Numbered from the stretch's first letter, positions 37,706 through 48,133 are shown. The stretch: 64,000 nt of DNA from Mycolicibacterium sp. CBMA 247 (GCF_009729095.1 NZ_VTGX01000001.1:1240001-1304000); one strand, 5' to 3'. Made by a program: numbers and translations. Notes: generated by a model not told the origin, from the letters alone.

Positions 37706-40700
37706 CGCACGGCACCCCCTTCGGGGAGCGTGACCTGAACGAGCTGATCGGGTGCGGCACGGGTGATCAGCGTGCCGCGCCCCGGCGGGAGCCGAACCGG
37801 CCGTGTCGATCCCAGCAGCACACCATCGTCGGGGCTCGCGCTCATCATCAGGCCCATACAGCCGAGGTCTCTGACCGTGGCCAGGACCGGGTCGAACATC
37901 GCCCGCGCCGCACCGCCCGAGCGTCGGGCCACCAGCAGGTGCAGTCCGAGGTCACGGGCATGCGGCAGGTAATCCAGCAGCGGCGCAAGCTGATTCACCC
38001 CGCCACCGGCCACCAGGTCGTAGTCGTCGACCACGACGTAGAGCTCCGGCCCCATCCACCACGAGCGGTCGCGAAGCTGCCGCTGGGTCACGCCCACGCC
38101 AGGCATCCGGGTCCGCAGCGTCTCAAGCAATGCCGGCAATGCGGCGTCCAGCGCCCCGGCCGATGCCGCGTATCCGGCCAGATGCTCCGATTCAACGGCA
38201 CCCAGCAGGGCGCGCCGGAAGTCCACGATGAGCAGTTGCACACTCGCCGGGTCGTTGCCGGTCACCAGGTCGCGGCACACGGTGCGCAGCACGGTGGACT
38301 TGCCGCAACCGGTGTCACCGAGGATCACCAGATCGGGCTGGGCGGCGAAATCGACCAGCACCGGATCGAGTTCGCGTTCACCCAGCCCCAGCAGCACCTC
38401 GGTCGCCGGGTTGGCCCGGGGCAGCCGGCCCAGCTCATGGGCGTGCACGCGCGCCGGCAGCAGCCTGACGGCGGGCGCCTCGGCGGTGCCGTACTGGGCG
38501 CGCAGGGTCTCGCCGACCCGCGCCAGCGCGGCACCGATCCCGGTGTCACTCGGTGTGCCATCCAGCCGGGGCAGGGTGATCAGCAGTTCTCGGCCCTCGC
38601 GGGTGAGTCCCCGCCCCGGTGCGCACTGGCCGAGCTGACGTGCGCGTTTGCGATCCATCTCGGATTCGGCCGGATCGCCGAGCCGCAGCTCGATGCGGGT
38701 ACCCAGCTGATCCTTGAACGCCGGCCGGAACTCCGCCCATCGCGACGCCGTGGCCACGACGTGAACACCGAGCGAAAGCCCCTGCACCGCAAGCGCGGTG
38801 ATCGAAGGCTCCAGGGACTCGAATTCCCCGCGGAATGTCGACCAGCCGTCGATGATCAGGAAGACATCGCCGAACGGATCATCGAAATCGCCGGCCCGAC
38901 GACGTGCCCGGTACTCGGGCATCGAGCCGATACCGAGTGTGGTGAAGCGCGCCTCGCGGGCGCTGACCAAGGCATGCAACTCTGCGACGGTGCGCCGCAC
39001 CAGGTCCGCATCACCGCGCCCGGCGACCGTACCGACGTGCGGCAGCGCCTGCAGCGCACTCAACGCTCCGCCGCCGAAGTCCAGACAGTAGAGCTGTACG
39101 TCATGTGGGTGATGGGTGGCGGCCAGGGCCACCGCCAAAGTCTTGGCTGCGGTGGACTTTCCGGACTGGGGCCCGCCGACGATAGCCACGTTGCCCTGGC
39201 CGGCACCCAGCACCAGCATCAGCCGGTCACGGCGCTGCTCGAAGGGACGGTCCACCAGCCCGATCGCCACCGTGAGCGGCTCGGGATCTGACAACAACAC
39301 ATCGCTGAGCGGGACGGACTGCGGCAGCGGCGGCAGCCACACCTGGTGTGCCGGCGTCCCGCGCCCGGCCAGCCGGTCGACAACCTGTTGCAGCACCGTC
39401 GAAGTCACCGGTGGTGACGGGCGGTGACCGGCCGCCGTCCAGGACCCGGCGAAACGCCGAGGTGTTGGCACCGCAGGGGTTGACCGCGGTGCCTGTTCGG
39501 CCACCGGGCCTGCGGCCGATACGAACGCGGTCTGAAACCTGATGATCTCTCCGGACGGTGTCTTGAGATAGGCAGCTCCCGGCGAGTTCGGAAGCTCATA
39601 CGCATCGGCGACGCCGAGCACCGATCGGGACTCGTTGGGCGAGAAGGTCTTGAGGCACACCCGGTACGACAGATGACTTTCCAGCCCACGCAGCCTGCCC
39701 TCGTCGAGCCGCTGACTGGCCAACAGCATGTGCATCCCCAGTGATCGTCCGAGTCGACCGATCGCCACGAACAACTCGGCGAAATCCGGGTGCTGCTGCA
39801 GCAATTCCGAGAACTCGTCGACCACGATCAGCAGCGCGGGCAGGGCGGGCAGATCGGTGCGGCGTCGGTACTCGGCGATGTTGGCCAGGTTCCCGGCCGC
39901 CCGAAGCAGCTCCTGGCGACGGGTCATCTCGCCGGCCAGCGCATCGGCCATCCGGGCCACCAGCTGGGCCTCCTCGGCCAGGTTGGTGATCAGCGCGCTC
40001 ACGTGGCGGGTCCGGTGCAGACCGAGAAACGTTGCTCCGCCTTTGAAGTCGACGAGGACCAGATTGAGTGCTTCGGGCGGATGGGTGGTGATCAACCCCA
40101 GCACCAGGGTGCGCAGGAACTCTGATTTGCCCGATCCGGTTGCACCGACGCACAGCCCGTGCGGGCCCATACCGTCGTGCGCTGCCTCCTTGAGATCGAG
40201 GTGCACCGGGGTGCCGTCCTCACATCGGCCGACCGGCACCCGAAGGAACCGCAGCGGGTCGGCCGCCGGCCAGTGGTTCGGCGGATCGATCCGGGCCAGG
40301 TCGTCGACGCCGATCAGCTGTAGCCAGCCGGAGTTGTCGGGCAGTGGCGCAGCACGGTATCGCGCCAGCCTGCGAGCGCAGGTGACTGCCTGCTCACGGG
40401 TCAGTTGATCGGGCCGCACCGAGACACCACCGCATTGCACGACCTCGGCGTCGAGATCCAGATGCAGTTCGGCGGTGTCGATTCCGGAGTGGACCACAAC
40501 CGTGACGAGTGTGACCCCGGCGCCGGGAACCGGCAATGCAGCGGTGGCGGAGTCGACGATGACGACGGTGTGTACCGGCGGCGCCGGGGCGGGCAGCTCG
40601 GCGAGCGTGCGGAACCGGAGTGCGGCACGTTCGCCGTCATGGTCGGGATGCCAGTGGTGGGCCAGCCATTTCAGCCAGTCCCAGTCACCTGCCGTCGACA

Positions 40701-41463
40701 CGTCGAGGACGGCGGCGATGCGCACATGCCGCGGGCTGTGTGCCGTGGCCAGCTGGCAGATCACCGCACGCAGCAGGGCCCGAGCCGTTTCGGCCTGCCC
40801 GCCCACGGTCACGTGGCCCAACCCGCGCAGGTTCACCGTGACCGGCATACCGGCCACGGTGGATCGCCGCCGGATCAGCTGCGCCAGGGCAGATGCCGTC
40901 ACCGGATCCGTGTCCCGCCCGAGGTCGGCATCAGCTGCGACCAACCGGGTGGACAGCGGCTGCTCCCCCACGCCGATCCGCACCTCACAGAACTGCGGAT
41001 CGTCGGGACGGCGCCGCCACATCTGCTCGCCACCGGCCACAGTCCACAGCCGCCCCGGTTCGGGATGGGCCGCATGCAGCCCCAGCCACTGTGACCGGGC
41101 GGTTTCACCGGCCACAGTGTCGATCCCGTCCAGGTAACGCAGGTACTCGCAGCGGTCCCGGTGCAGTTCCCCGGACCGGCCGCCGCTCTTGAGGCTGTAG
41201 ACGGCCGTGCCGACCGCCGACATGGCCATCATGATCGGGAACAGCATCGACGCCGGGCCGCGCGTGGCAGCCGCGCCCGAGGTGAGGTAGACCGCGATGA
41301 TGCCGGCCATGGCGACCACCATGACCAGCGGCAGCAGCCGGGTCAGCGGGCTGGCCGAGTTGCGGCGAGGCAGCGCCGGCGGCGCGTCGATCACCACCTC
41401 CCCTGCCATCGGCTCCGCTGCTGGGAGCCCACGGGCCAATTGCGGTGTTCGGATGGGTTCCAT
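37702..41463 (-). CDS. eccC4: ESX-4 motor ATPase EccC4 (fused EccCa-EccCb)
   Basis: 1253 residues from the ATG at 41463; the longer frame runs into the promoter region. Two N-terminal membrane helices (~40-90) are followed by three FtsK/SpoIIIE ATPase domains with Walker A lysines at 446 (GATGSGKSE), 769 (GGPQSGKST) and 1055 (GDTGCGKST). The first domain is the active, substrate-regulated motor in this family. It recruits WXG100 substrates and drives export. It is a single fused gene, as usual for ESX-4. It is divergent from eccD4 and followed by the Rv3446c-like gene and esxU-esxT. Confidence 0.97.
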   Translation of the reverse strand: MEPIRTPQLARGLPAAEPMAGEVVIDAPPALPRRNSASPLTRLLPLVMVVAMAGIIAVYLTSGAAATRGPASMLFPIMMAMSAVGTAVYSLKSGGRSGELHRDRCEYLRYLDGIDTVAGETARSQWLGLHAAHPEPGRLWTVAGGEQMWRRRPDDPQFCEVRIGVGEQPLSTRLVAADADLGRDTDPVTASALAQLIRRRSTVAGMPVTVNLRGLGHVTVGGQAETARALLRAVICQLATAHSPRHVRIAAVLDVSTAGDWDWLKWLAHHWHPDHDGERAALRFRTLAELPAPAPPVHTVVIVDSATAALPVPGAGVTLVTVVVHSGIDTAELHLDLDAEVVQCGGVSVRPDQLTREQAVTCARRLARYRAAPLPDNSGWLQLIGVDDLARIDPPNHWPAADPLRFLRVPVGRCEDGTPVHLDLKEAAHDGMGPHGLCVGATGSGKSEFLRTLVLGLITTHPPEALNLVLVDFKGGATFLGLHRTRHVSALITNLAEEAQLVARMADALAGEMTRRQELLRAAGNLANIAEYRRRTDLPALPALLIVVDEFSELLQQHPDFAELFVAIGRLGRSLGMHMLLASQRLDEGRLRGLESHLSYRVCLKTFSPNESRSVLGVADAYELPNSPGAAYLKTPSGEIIRFQTAFVSAAGPVAEQAPRSTPAVPTPRRFAGSWTAAGHRPSPPVTSTVLQQVVDRLAGRGTPAHQVWLPPLPQSVPLSDVLLSDPEPLTVAIGLVDRPFEQRRDRLMLVLGAGQGNVAIVGGPQSGKSTAAKTLAVALAATHHPHDVQLYCLDFGGGALSALQALPHVGTVAGRGDADLVRRTVAELHALVSAREARFTTLGIGSMPEYRARRRAGDFDDPFGDVFLIIDGWSTFRGEFESLEPSITALAVQGLSLGVHVVATASRWAEFRPAFKDQLGTRIELRLGDPAESEMDRKRARQLGQCAPGRGLTREGRELLITLPRLDGTPSDTGIGAALARVGETLRAQYGTAEAPAVRLLPARVHAHELGRLPRANPATEVLLGLGERELDPVLVDFAAQPDLVILGDTGCGKSTVLRTVCRDLVTGNDPASVQLLIVDFRRALLGAVESEHLAGYAASAGALDAALPALLETLRTRMPGVGVTQRQLRDRSWWMGPELYVVVDDYDLVAGGGVNQLAPLLDYLPHARDLGLHLLVARRSGGAARAMFDPVLATVRDLGCMGLMMSASPDDGVLLGSTRPVRLPPGRGTLITRAAPDQLVQVTLPEGGAVR

Positions 41464-41585
41464 CGACGTTTGGACGCGCGCCGGGCCCGTCGGGTTCCCG
41501 GTTCGAGCCGGAAATATTTGTGCGCGGGGGTGGGTGCCGAGTCGGTTAACGTGACATGTAGCGGCGTCTACCGGGGGGTGATGCG
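41464..41585. promoter_or_regulatory. divergent ESX-4 promoter region
   Basis: 122 bases between eccC4 and eccD4 must hold both promoters. eccD4 has a GGGGGG ribosome site at 41573-41578; no ribosome site is clear for eccC4. In mycobacteria ESX-4 is reported to respond to the sigma factor SigM; I cannot confirm a SigM box by eye. Confidence 0.4.
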
Positions 41586-42938
41586 ATGCCGGATTCGTTG
41601 CGCCACGTATCGATTCACTGCGGACCGCCAACCGGGGCCGGCCACAGCGCCACGATCGACCTGTCCCTGCCCACTGCGATGACCGTCGGCGAGCTGCTGC
41701 CGTGGATCGTCGATGCGCTCGGAGTCGGTGACGGCACACCGCGGCGATGGCAACTGGCACACCTGGGTGGGCGCAGCCTGGATGAGTCGGCAACAGTGGT
41801 GCAGAACGACATTCGTGACGGCGACCTGCTGATCCTGGCCGGGTTCGGCGAGCAACCCAGGCTCGGGCGGCCGGTGATCGCGGCGCTGACCGCCGACTCA
41901 CCCGATGACAACATTCCCACCGGCCTTCGCATCGCGGGCTGTCTGTGGGCCTGCGCGCTGGGCATCATGGCGTTGACGTGGGCCGGGCTGGGCAGTCACG
42001 GATTGGGACGCATCGCTGCCACCGCAGCGGTTACCGTCGCCGCCACCGCCATCGCGGCGGCCGCACCACGTCTCGGTCTGGATTCGATCATCGCCGCAAC
42101 ACTCAACGTCGCAGCGGTGGCGCAGGCGGCGATCCTCGGATTCCTCGTGGTTCCGGCGGGGCCCGCCCCGGCGAACTTTTTCCTGGCCGCGGTGGCCGCT
42201 GGCTCGCTGGGTGCGGTCCTGGTCCGGGTATCCGGATGCGGCACAGAGATCCTGCTCGCGGTCGTGACGGCTGCCGGGCTGATAGCCGTGGCGACAGGTT
42301 GCGCAGCGTTGTGGCCGTTGGCCACACCGGCATTGGGTGCCGTACTGAGCGCACTCGGGGTGGGTCTGTTGCCACTGACCCCGCGGTTGTCGATCGCACT
42401 GGCCGGCCTGACGCCGCCGGTCCCGGGTTATCCGGGTAGCGAGGAGGATGTGGATGCCCTGGGTGACAACGCATTCGACGTCGATGCGCGCGCGCTGAGC
42501 GGGCACCGGAACCTGGTCGGCCTGGTAGTGGGTTGTTCGACGGCGGCCGCGCTGGGAGCCGCAACCCTCGCCATCGCCGGTCTACGACGGGCGACGGCCG
42601 TCGAGGTCGCGTTCGTCACGGCTGTCGGGGTCGCACTGCTGCTGCGCTCGCGTACCTACGCGTCCGGCCGCTGCCGAACCGCATCGATCATCTGCGGATT
42701 CTTCTCGCTCACTGCAGCTTTCGTCCTCGTGGTGGCATGGGTCCCTGGGCACGGCAGTTGGACCGGGATGCTCGCCGTCGGAGCCGGGATCTCAATGCTC
42801 TGGCCGGTGACGGTCCAGAACCCGATGGCGGCCCGAATCGCCGATGCGCTCGAATACGGCGCACTGGCCGCGGTGGTGCCGCTGGCGTGTTGGATCGCCG
42901 GCGCCTTCGATCTCGTCCGCGGTCTGGGGTTGTGGTGA
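41586..42938 (+). CDS. eccD4: ESX-4 membrane channel component EccD4
   Basis: 450 residues. The first ~95 residues form the ubiquitin-like cytoplasmic domain (VSIHCGPPTG to DGDLLILAG). The rest is a series of about eleven hydrophobic helices, the EccD channel part. In the ESX membrane complex two EccD copies surround each EccC/EccB unit. The stop overlaps the mycP4 GTG. Confidence 0.95.
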   Translation: MPDSLRHVSIHCGPPTGAGHSATIDLSLPTAMTVGELLPWIVDALGVGDGTPRRWQLAHLGGRSLDESATVVQNDIRDGDLLILAGFGEQPRLGRPVIAALTADSPDDNIPTGLRIAGCLWACALGIMALTWAGLGSHGLGRIAATAAVTVAATAIAAAAPRLGLDSIIAATLNVAAVAQAAILGFLVVPAGPAPANFFLAAVAAGSLGAVLVRVSGCGTEILLAVVTAAGLIAVATGCAALWPLATPALGAVLSALGVGLLPLTPRLSIALAGLTPPVPGYPGSEEDVDALGDNAFDVDARALSGHRNLVGLVVGCSTAAALGAATLAIAGLRRATAVEVAFVTAVGVALLLRSRTYASGRCRTASIICGFFSLTAAFVLVVAWVPGHGSWTGMLAVGAGISMLWPVTVQNPMAARIADALEYGALAAVVPLACWIAGAFDLVRGLGLW

Positions 42939-44275
42939 GCAGATCGGGCCGCCTGGCCGCGACCCTGATCGCCGGGCTTCCACTTCTGGCGATCGCGCCG
43001 GCCCCCGCCGTCGTACCACCAGCCGTCGTACCACCAGCCGTCGATACCACCTTGCTACCTCGACCGGCGCCGCCGGCACCCATCGAGAGAACCGAACAGC
43101 GTCAGCCGTGCTACCAATCGTCGGCCGGCGCCACCATCGCAGCAGGCAACCCGCTGGGCCTGGACTCGGTATGGCCGCTCACCCGCGGCGATGGCCAGAC
43201 GATCGCGGTGATCGACACCGGGGTGGCGCGACACCGGCTGTTACCTCACCTGATCGGCGGCGGCGACTACGTATCACACGGCGACGGCACCGCCGATTGC
43301 GACGGCCACGGCACGATCGTTGCCGGAATCGCCGGTGCCGCACCGAGCGCCGGATTCAGCGGGGTCGCTCCCGAAGCCGCGATCCTGGCCATCCGGCAGT
43401 CGAGCAACAAGTTCGCCGCGGACGGCGATTCCTCCGGTATCGGCGACGTGAACACCCTGGCCATGGCGGTGCGCACCGCGGCCGACCTCGGTGCGACCGT
43501 CATCAACATCTCGTCTCCTGCCTGCGTGGCCGCATCCGCCGCACCTGATGACCGCGCCCTCGGTGCGGCGCTGAGCTACGCCGTAGACGTGCGCAACGTC
43601 GTGGTGGTCGTTGCAGCCGGCAACGTCGGCGCGGGCTGCACCCAGCAGGATGCCCCGGCCGGACCGACCGGCGGGGGCAATTGGGACAGCGTGCGTTCGG
43701 TCTCGAGCCCAGCCTGGTACGACGATCTGGTGTTGTGCGTCGGTTCGGTCGGATCCGACGGTGCTGCATCAGTTTTCAGCCTCGCCGGACCGTGGGTGGA
43801 TGTGGCCGCGCCCGGCGAGAACCTGGTGTCACTGCACCCTGACGGCGAGCAGCTGATCGACACCATCGGGCGGGAAGCCCCGATCTCGGGAACAAGCTAT
43901 GCCACACCCGTGGTGGCCGGGGTCGCCGCGCTGGTGCGATCCCGGTTCCCGCAGCTGAGCGCGCGGGAGGTGATGCGCCGCATCGAAGACACCGCGCGCA
44001 CCCCACCCGACGGCTGGAACCCGTTCGTCGGGCACGGTGTGGTCGATGCGTTGGCCGCTGTCAGTGGCGGCACACCGCCGCACTCGGCCGCTCCGGCCGC
44101 CCCGGTCTCGGTGGCACCACCCGTCCCGGCGCCCACCGACCACCTACCGCGGCGCATCGCCTTCGGCGGCGGCGCCGTGTGTGTCGCCATGACGATCCTG
44201 ACCGCATTGATGTTGTCGGCCGGCAGGTTACGCCGGCGCCGACCGGACGCCGGGCAGCGTGTCCCGCACGACTGA
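42935..44275 (+). CDS. mycP4: ESX-4 subtilisin-like mycosin protease
   Basis: 446 residues from the GTG overlapping the eccD4 stop (a second GTG is 3 bases earlier). It has a signal peptide, a Pro-rich segment with AVVPP repeats, then a subtilase domain with the triad Asp94 (AVIDTGV), His125 (DGHGTIVAG) and Ser321 (GTSYATP). A C-terminal anchor helix (~415-436) and a basic end complete the mycosin layout. It is membrane-bound, with the protease outside, and is needed for stability of the secretion complex. Its 3' end overlaps the convergent eccB4 by 48 bases. Confidence 0.95.
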   Translation: MSRSGRLAATLIAGLPLLAIAPAPAVVPPAVVPPAVDTTLLPRPAPPAPIERTEQRQPCYQSSAGATIAAGNPLGLDSVWPLTRGDGQTIAVIDTGVARHRLLPHLIGGGDYVSHGDGTADCDGHGTIVAGIAGAAPSAGFSGVAPEAAILAIRQSSNKFAADGDSSGIGDVNTLAMAVRTAADLGATVINISSPACVAASAAPDDRALGAALSYAVDVRNVVVVVAAGNVGAGCTQQDAPAGPTGGGNWDSVRSVSSPAWYDDLVLCVGSVGSDGAASVFSLAGPWVDVAAPGENLVSLHPDGEQLIDTIGREAPISGTSYATPVVAGVAALVRSRFPQLSAREVMRRIEDTARTPPDGWNPFVGHGVVDALAAVSGGTPPHSAAPAAPVSVAPPVPAPTDHLPRRIAFGGGAVCVAMTILTALMLSAGRLRRRRPDAGQRVPHD

Positions 44276-45631
44276 GGCCGCGTCGCGGTTGAGTTCGGGG
44301 CCGCGCGGCAACCTGGCCAGCATCGGCCACGGCGCAGGGATGGCCTTGGCCACCAAGCCGAGATGTTCCGCGGTCGCACCGTCGCGTATTCCGAACAGCA
44401 CACCGAGGTCGTTCAGCAGGTACAGCGGACCATCGACGGCAGCCTCGCGGGTGACACCATTGGCCCGTAAGAGCACGCTGCGGCCGACCGGGATCTGCAC
44501 GCGGTCGATGTTCGGCCCTTCACCGTCGGCCTGTGCCAGTGGCACGCCACCCTCCGGCAGCGAATCAGCCATGAACACAGCAGTATTCGTACCAGCGTCG
44601 GGTTGACGGGGATCCCAGCGGGCACACACCACAGCTCGCGCACGAGGCAGCACCCGCTCCGGGAACCGGGCCACGGCGAGATCGTCGGCCACCGGCACGT
44701 CGGCAATCACGTCGGCCGGAACGACCGGCGGTTCACCAGCGGGTTGCGCCACGCGGAAGCGGATGACGTCAGCGGCTACCCGGTCAACACGTTGCAGCCC
44801 GTCGGCGAGTACCACGTAGAACTCGGCGGAACCGGCGCGCAGCACCCGCACCACGGTGCCCACGGTGAGTCCCCCCAAGGCGGCCGGCCCCCGGGTGCCC
44901 ACGCCGGCGATCAAGGGCGCCCGCAGGGCCGGAGCCTCAGGTACCGAATCGAGAAGGGATTGCGAAACCGGCTGGGCTGAAACACCTTCCAGGTGCAGCG
45001 CCCGCACCACCGCGATGTCACGAAGGTCGACCCGGGCCCGCCAGCCGTCGGCGATCAGGTAGGCGGGCGCCCCCGCTGCGCGGGCCGACACCAACAGCGC
45101 CTGACCGCTGCCCAGCGGCACCATCTCCCGTCCGGCACGGCCGGCAATCAGCACTGTCCCGACAGGCTCGGTGACATCGCAGACCGCCCAGTCCGTTTCG
45201 TCGAGGTACAGGGGCCGGCCGATCTGGGCGGGGGCACCCGGGATACCGACGAGCGGCCCGCGCCGCAGCTTCGCGATGGCCGCATCAGTGACCACAACCG
45301 GATTCGCCGGTGTGCCGACGACGAGCCGGGCCGAGGTGAGGTTGAGCACGGGGTGCACGGTGTCGTCGATACGGACGTACAGCGCGCCCGTGTCGCGCGC
45401 CATCAGGATCGGCGCATTGCCCGGCGTCGCGCCCGGACGCACCACCGCGAGCACCGCACACACCGCGATTGCGATGGCCGCCAGCACACACCCTGTGCCA
45501 TAAGCCACGGCTTGCCCGCGCAATGGATCGTCGAGCATCCGGGCGTCACCACGCACCAGAGCGTGTGCCATGCGCCGCAACAGGAATCGATGTCCGCTGA
45601 GCTGTAGCCGAGTATCCGACCGTCGTGCCAT
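44228..45631 (-). CDS. eccB4: ESX-4 component EccB4
   Basis: 467 residues. The start MARRSDTRLQLSGHRFLLRRMAHALVRGD is characteristic of EccB (quoted in parts: LQLSGHRFLLRRM). A single membrane helix follows (~45-65), then a large periplasmic domain with paired cysteines and repeat-like strands. EccB is the periplasmic ring-forming subunit of the ESX complex, with reported ATPase activity. No EccE gene is present, as normal for mycobacterial ESX-4. The gene is convergent with mycP4. Confidence 0.95.
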   Translation of the reverse strand: MARRSDTRLQLSGHRFLLRRMAHALVRGDARMLDDPLRGQAVAYGTGCVLAAIAIAVCAVLAVVRPGATPGNAPILMARDTGALYVRIDDTVHPVLNLTSARLVVGTPANPVVVTDAAIAKLRRGPLVGIPGAPAQIGRPLYLDETDWAVCDVTEPVGTVLIAGRAGREMVPLGSGQALLVSARAAGAPAYLIADGWRARVDLRDIAVVRALHLEGVSAQPVSQSLLDSVPEAPALRAPLIAGVGTRGPAALGGLTVGTVVRVLRAGSAEFYVVLADGLQRVDRVAADVIRFRVAQPAGEPPVVPADVIADVPVADDLAVARFPERVLPRARAVVCARWDPRQPDAGTNTAVFMADSLPEGGVPLAQADGEGPNIDRVQIPVGRSVLLRANGVTREAAVDGPLYLLNDLGVLFGIRDGATAEHLGLVAKAIPAPWPMLARLPRGPELNRDAASVVRDTLPGVRSAPA

Positions 45632-45701
45632 GTGTCCCCCGTGCAGAACCCTAACCCGGGACCGGGGACGGTGATCGCACCTATTGGCCGTCGGGCTAGC
45701 C

Positions 45702-46745
45702 CTAGTGGATCAACGCATCGGAGCGCTGGAAGGCGCCCGCCCGCGCAAACCGCGGCAGAGCGAGATCGATCATCGTCAACAATCCCGCCCGGGCGCCGCG
45801 CAGTTGGGCGGCACAGTTGGCCATCACCGCAATGGTTCCGGTACCACCCGGAATTTCCGGCGAGCTACGCATCGAGATATTGGGGTTCCCGAAGATCTCG
45901 ATGAAGTCACCGGTCTCCGTCGCCTCCGCCGCCGGATCAACCTGCTGCGGGTGGTCCATGACAATGCGCAGCACGCCGTCGGCATAGGCTCGCGCCACCT
46001 GCCGGCAGCCGACCACCACTCCGGCGGGCAGGACACGATCGCGCAACCGGCGTGCCACCGTGCTGACGATCGGTGTCTTCGACTCGACAACGGAGTCGAT
46101 CGACAACCCGAGCGCCGCAGAGATCATCGCGATCGACTCCGGGAACCCGACGTGACCGGCGATCTCGTCGCGCTTCTCGGCCGCCTCGAACTCGGCGAGC
46201 GCCAGGCCCACACCGAAGCTGTCGTGCACGCTCTGGCCGAACGGCGACAGATCGTTGACCCGCCGAATCTCCAGACGTTCGACACCGTTACTTGCCGCGG
46301 ACAGGCAGATCGGCAGGACATCCATGATGAATCCGGGGTTGATCCCCGTGCCGAGTACCGATACGTCATTGCGCCGGGCCGCGCGGTCGATCTGTGCCGA
46401 CAGCTCTGGCTCGGACTCCCACGGGTAGGCGAGCTGCTCTGCGCTGCAGATCACGTCAAGGCCGTGTTCGACGGCCCACAGGATCTGCGGGAGGCATTGC
46501 TCCACATGGCTGTTCGTGGCGATCACACACAATTGGGTGCTATCGGACAAACCGGATGGCGGCTCCGCGGCCACCTCGAGGCCGATCCGGTCGAGGCCGA
46601 GCACTCCGCCGATATCCTCGCCCACCTGGTGGCTGACCGCACCCGTGGGATGCCATCCGCGGCGGATGAGTTCGCGGGCGACGCCGCTGCCCATCTGGCC
46701 CAATCCCCAGACGAAGAATCCGGGGTCCGCCGGTTGCGGCGTCAT
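45702..46745 (-). CDS. ord: 2,4-diaminopentanoate dehydrogenase-like protein
   Basis: 347 residues from an ATG overlapping the ortB stop (ATGA). The N-terminal Rossmann motif VWGLGQMGSGVA is followed by IATNSHVEQCLPQI, SAEQLAYPW and GTGINPGFIMDVLP, the pattern of 2,4-diaminopentanoate dehydrogenase and related dihydrodipicolinate reductase-like enzymes. The expected reaction is (2R,4S)-2,4-diaminopentanoate + NAD(P)+ to 2-amino-4-oxopentanoate + ammonia. Direct coupling to ortA and ortB, whose product uses 2-amino-4-oxopentanoate, strongly supports this assignment. A related amine oxidised at C4 is an alternative substrate. Confidence 0.85.
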   Translation of the reverse strand: MTPQPADPGFFVWGLGQMGSGVARELIRRGWHPTGAVSHQVGEDIGGVLGLDRIGLEVAAEPPSGLSDSTQLCVIATNSHVEQCLPQILWAVEHGLDVICSAEQLAYPWESEPELSAQIDRAARRNDVSVLGTGINPGFIMDVLPICLSAASNGVERLEIRRVNDLSPFGQSVHDSFGVGLALAEFEAAEKRDEIAGHVGFPESIAMISAALGLSIDSVVESKTPIVSTVARRLRDRVLPAGVVVGCRQVARAYADGVLRIVMDHPQQVDPAAEATETGDFIEIFGNPNISMRSSPEIPGGTGTIAVMANCAAQLRGARAGLLTMIDLALPRFARAGAFQRSDALIH

Positions 46746-48133
46746 GCTGCTCCTCTCATCCACTGACCGATCTGCTCGACGGGAACGCCGGTCTCGTCAC
46801 TCATAAATTCCAGGTCCGCATCGGCCGGCCCGGAACCCAGCCGGGCCAGTACGAACTTCTTTTTCAGCGCCAGCAGGTCGATATCGCGCACCGTCAGATC
46901 CGCGGGCGTCTGCGGGATCACGATGTTGGTTCCAGGCACGCTGTCGGCCGAATCGCCTGCGCGAACCTCGATTCCGTTGCGCCGGGCGAAATCCAGTTGC
47001 GCGAAATGGCTCTTGCCCGCGCCGGTGTACTCCGTTTCCTGGATCACCACGGTGCGGTCGGAGGGCAGTTCACGCGCGATCACCAGAGCCGCCGCCAGCG
47101 AGGTATTGCCTGCCGGTCCGCGTTCGATCCCCTCGAACTTGGCCAGCAGCTCGGTGGCGAAGAACACCTCACCCTGCTCGACAGTGACGTAGCGGTCCAG
47201 ATAACGCAGCGGTCGGCACGCATTTCGCGGCACGTCGACCCGGTCGGGTTCGGCGAGGAAGGGCACACCGAACCCGGTGTGACTGGTGGTAAATGACTTC
47301 CGGTTGAAATCGTGGTCACTCGCCATGTGCAGGCCGGCGAGATTCACGCTTGCCCCGATGATCGCGGTGTCCTCGGCTCCCGCTCGTCGCACGCCCCGTG
47401 TGGTGCCCGTGACGTTCCCGCCACCGGCGTGGCTGACCACCACCGCATGTGGGTCGCGACCGGTCAACGCACGAGTTTGTTCGACGATCTCAAACCCCAG
47501 CGTCTCGACACCGAGCACCGAATACGGCGCATACAGCGATGCGCTGAAATAGCCTGTCTCGTCCAGGAGCTGGAGGAAAGCCAGGAACAGCTCAGGCCCT
47601 ACGGTCAATTGGACGACCTCGGCGCCGAGCGCCTCGCACGCGCGGGTCTTTTCCAGGATCTCAGGCTGACCGATCCCCGACGAGTCGAAAACCTCTTGCA
47701 CGATAATGCATTTCAGACCGTGCATCGCCGCCTGAGACGCGACCGCCGCACCGTAGTTACCAGAGGTCGCCGCAATCACCCCCGGGTATCCCAACCGTTT
47801 GGCGAGTGCGACGGCCAAGCTGGCCCGTCGCGCCTTGAACGAGCCGGACGCATTCGCCGCCTCGTCCTTCAGCAGCAACTGCGCGCCGAATCCCGGCCGG
47901 GCCATGTGCCGGACCATCTTCGTCAGTTGCGGCAGCTCGAGGAGCGGGGTGCCGCCCACCTTGTGGGCCCGCTGAATTCGGCGAACATCCTCCCAGCTGA
48001 ATGGCGGTGATCCCATGAGTCCGGCGTAATCGAATCCCGCGCCGTCGTTCTCGAACCGGGAGTAGTCGACACCGGTGGCGCGTTCGATGACTGCCCGTTG
48101 GATCTGCGGATCCTGATACTGCAACAGGTTCAC
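46742..48133 (-). CDS. ortB: 2-amino-4-oxopentanoate thiolase beta subunit (PLP-dependent)
   Basis: 463 residues of fold-type II PLP enzyme. The Schiff-base lysine is Lys100 in NASGSFKARRA, and the phosphate-cradle glycines are in SHAGGGNVTG. ATSGNYGAAVA and the C-terminal TVVIQETEYTGAGKSHF fit OrtB, the catalytic subunit of AKP thiolase, which cleaves 2-amino-4-oxopentanoate with CoA to acetyl-CoA and D-alanine. It overlaps ortA and ord by four bases on each side. Without the ortA and ord context it would be called a threonine synthase-like protein. Confidence 0.88.
   Translation of the reverse strand: MNLLQYQDPQIQRAVIERATGVDYSRFENDGAGFDYAGLMGSPPFSWEDVRRIQRAHKVGGTPLLELPQLTKMVRHMARPGFGAQLLLKDEAANASGSFKARRASLAVALAKRLGYPGVIAATSGNYGAAVASQAAMHGLKCIIVQEVFDSSGIGQPEILEKTRACEALGAEVVQLTVGPELFLAFLQLLDETGYFSASLYAPYSVLGVETLGFEIVEQTRALTGRDPHAVVVSHAGGGNVTGTTRGVRRAGAEDTAIIGASVNLAGLHMASDHDFNRKSFTTSHTGFGVPFLAEPDRVDVPRNACRPLRYLDRYVTVEQGEVFFATELLAKFEGIERGPAGNTSLAAALVIARELPSDRTVVIQETEYTGAGKSHFAQLDFARRNGIEVRAGDSADSVPGTNIVIPQTPADLTVRDIDLLALKKKFVLARLGSGPADADLEFMSDETGVPVEQIGQWMRGAA

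Noticed and set aside
46742..48133. Threonine synthase or diaminopropionate ammonia-lyase
   Set aside because: The PLP fold fits generally, but coupling to ortA and ord and the overall block order favour OrtB.
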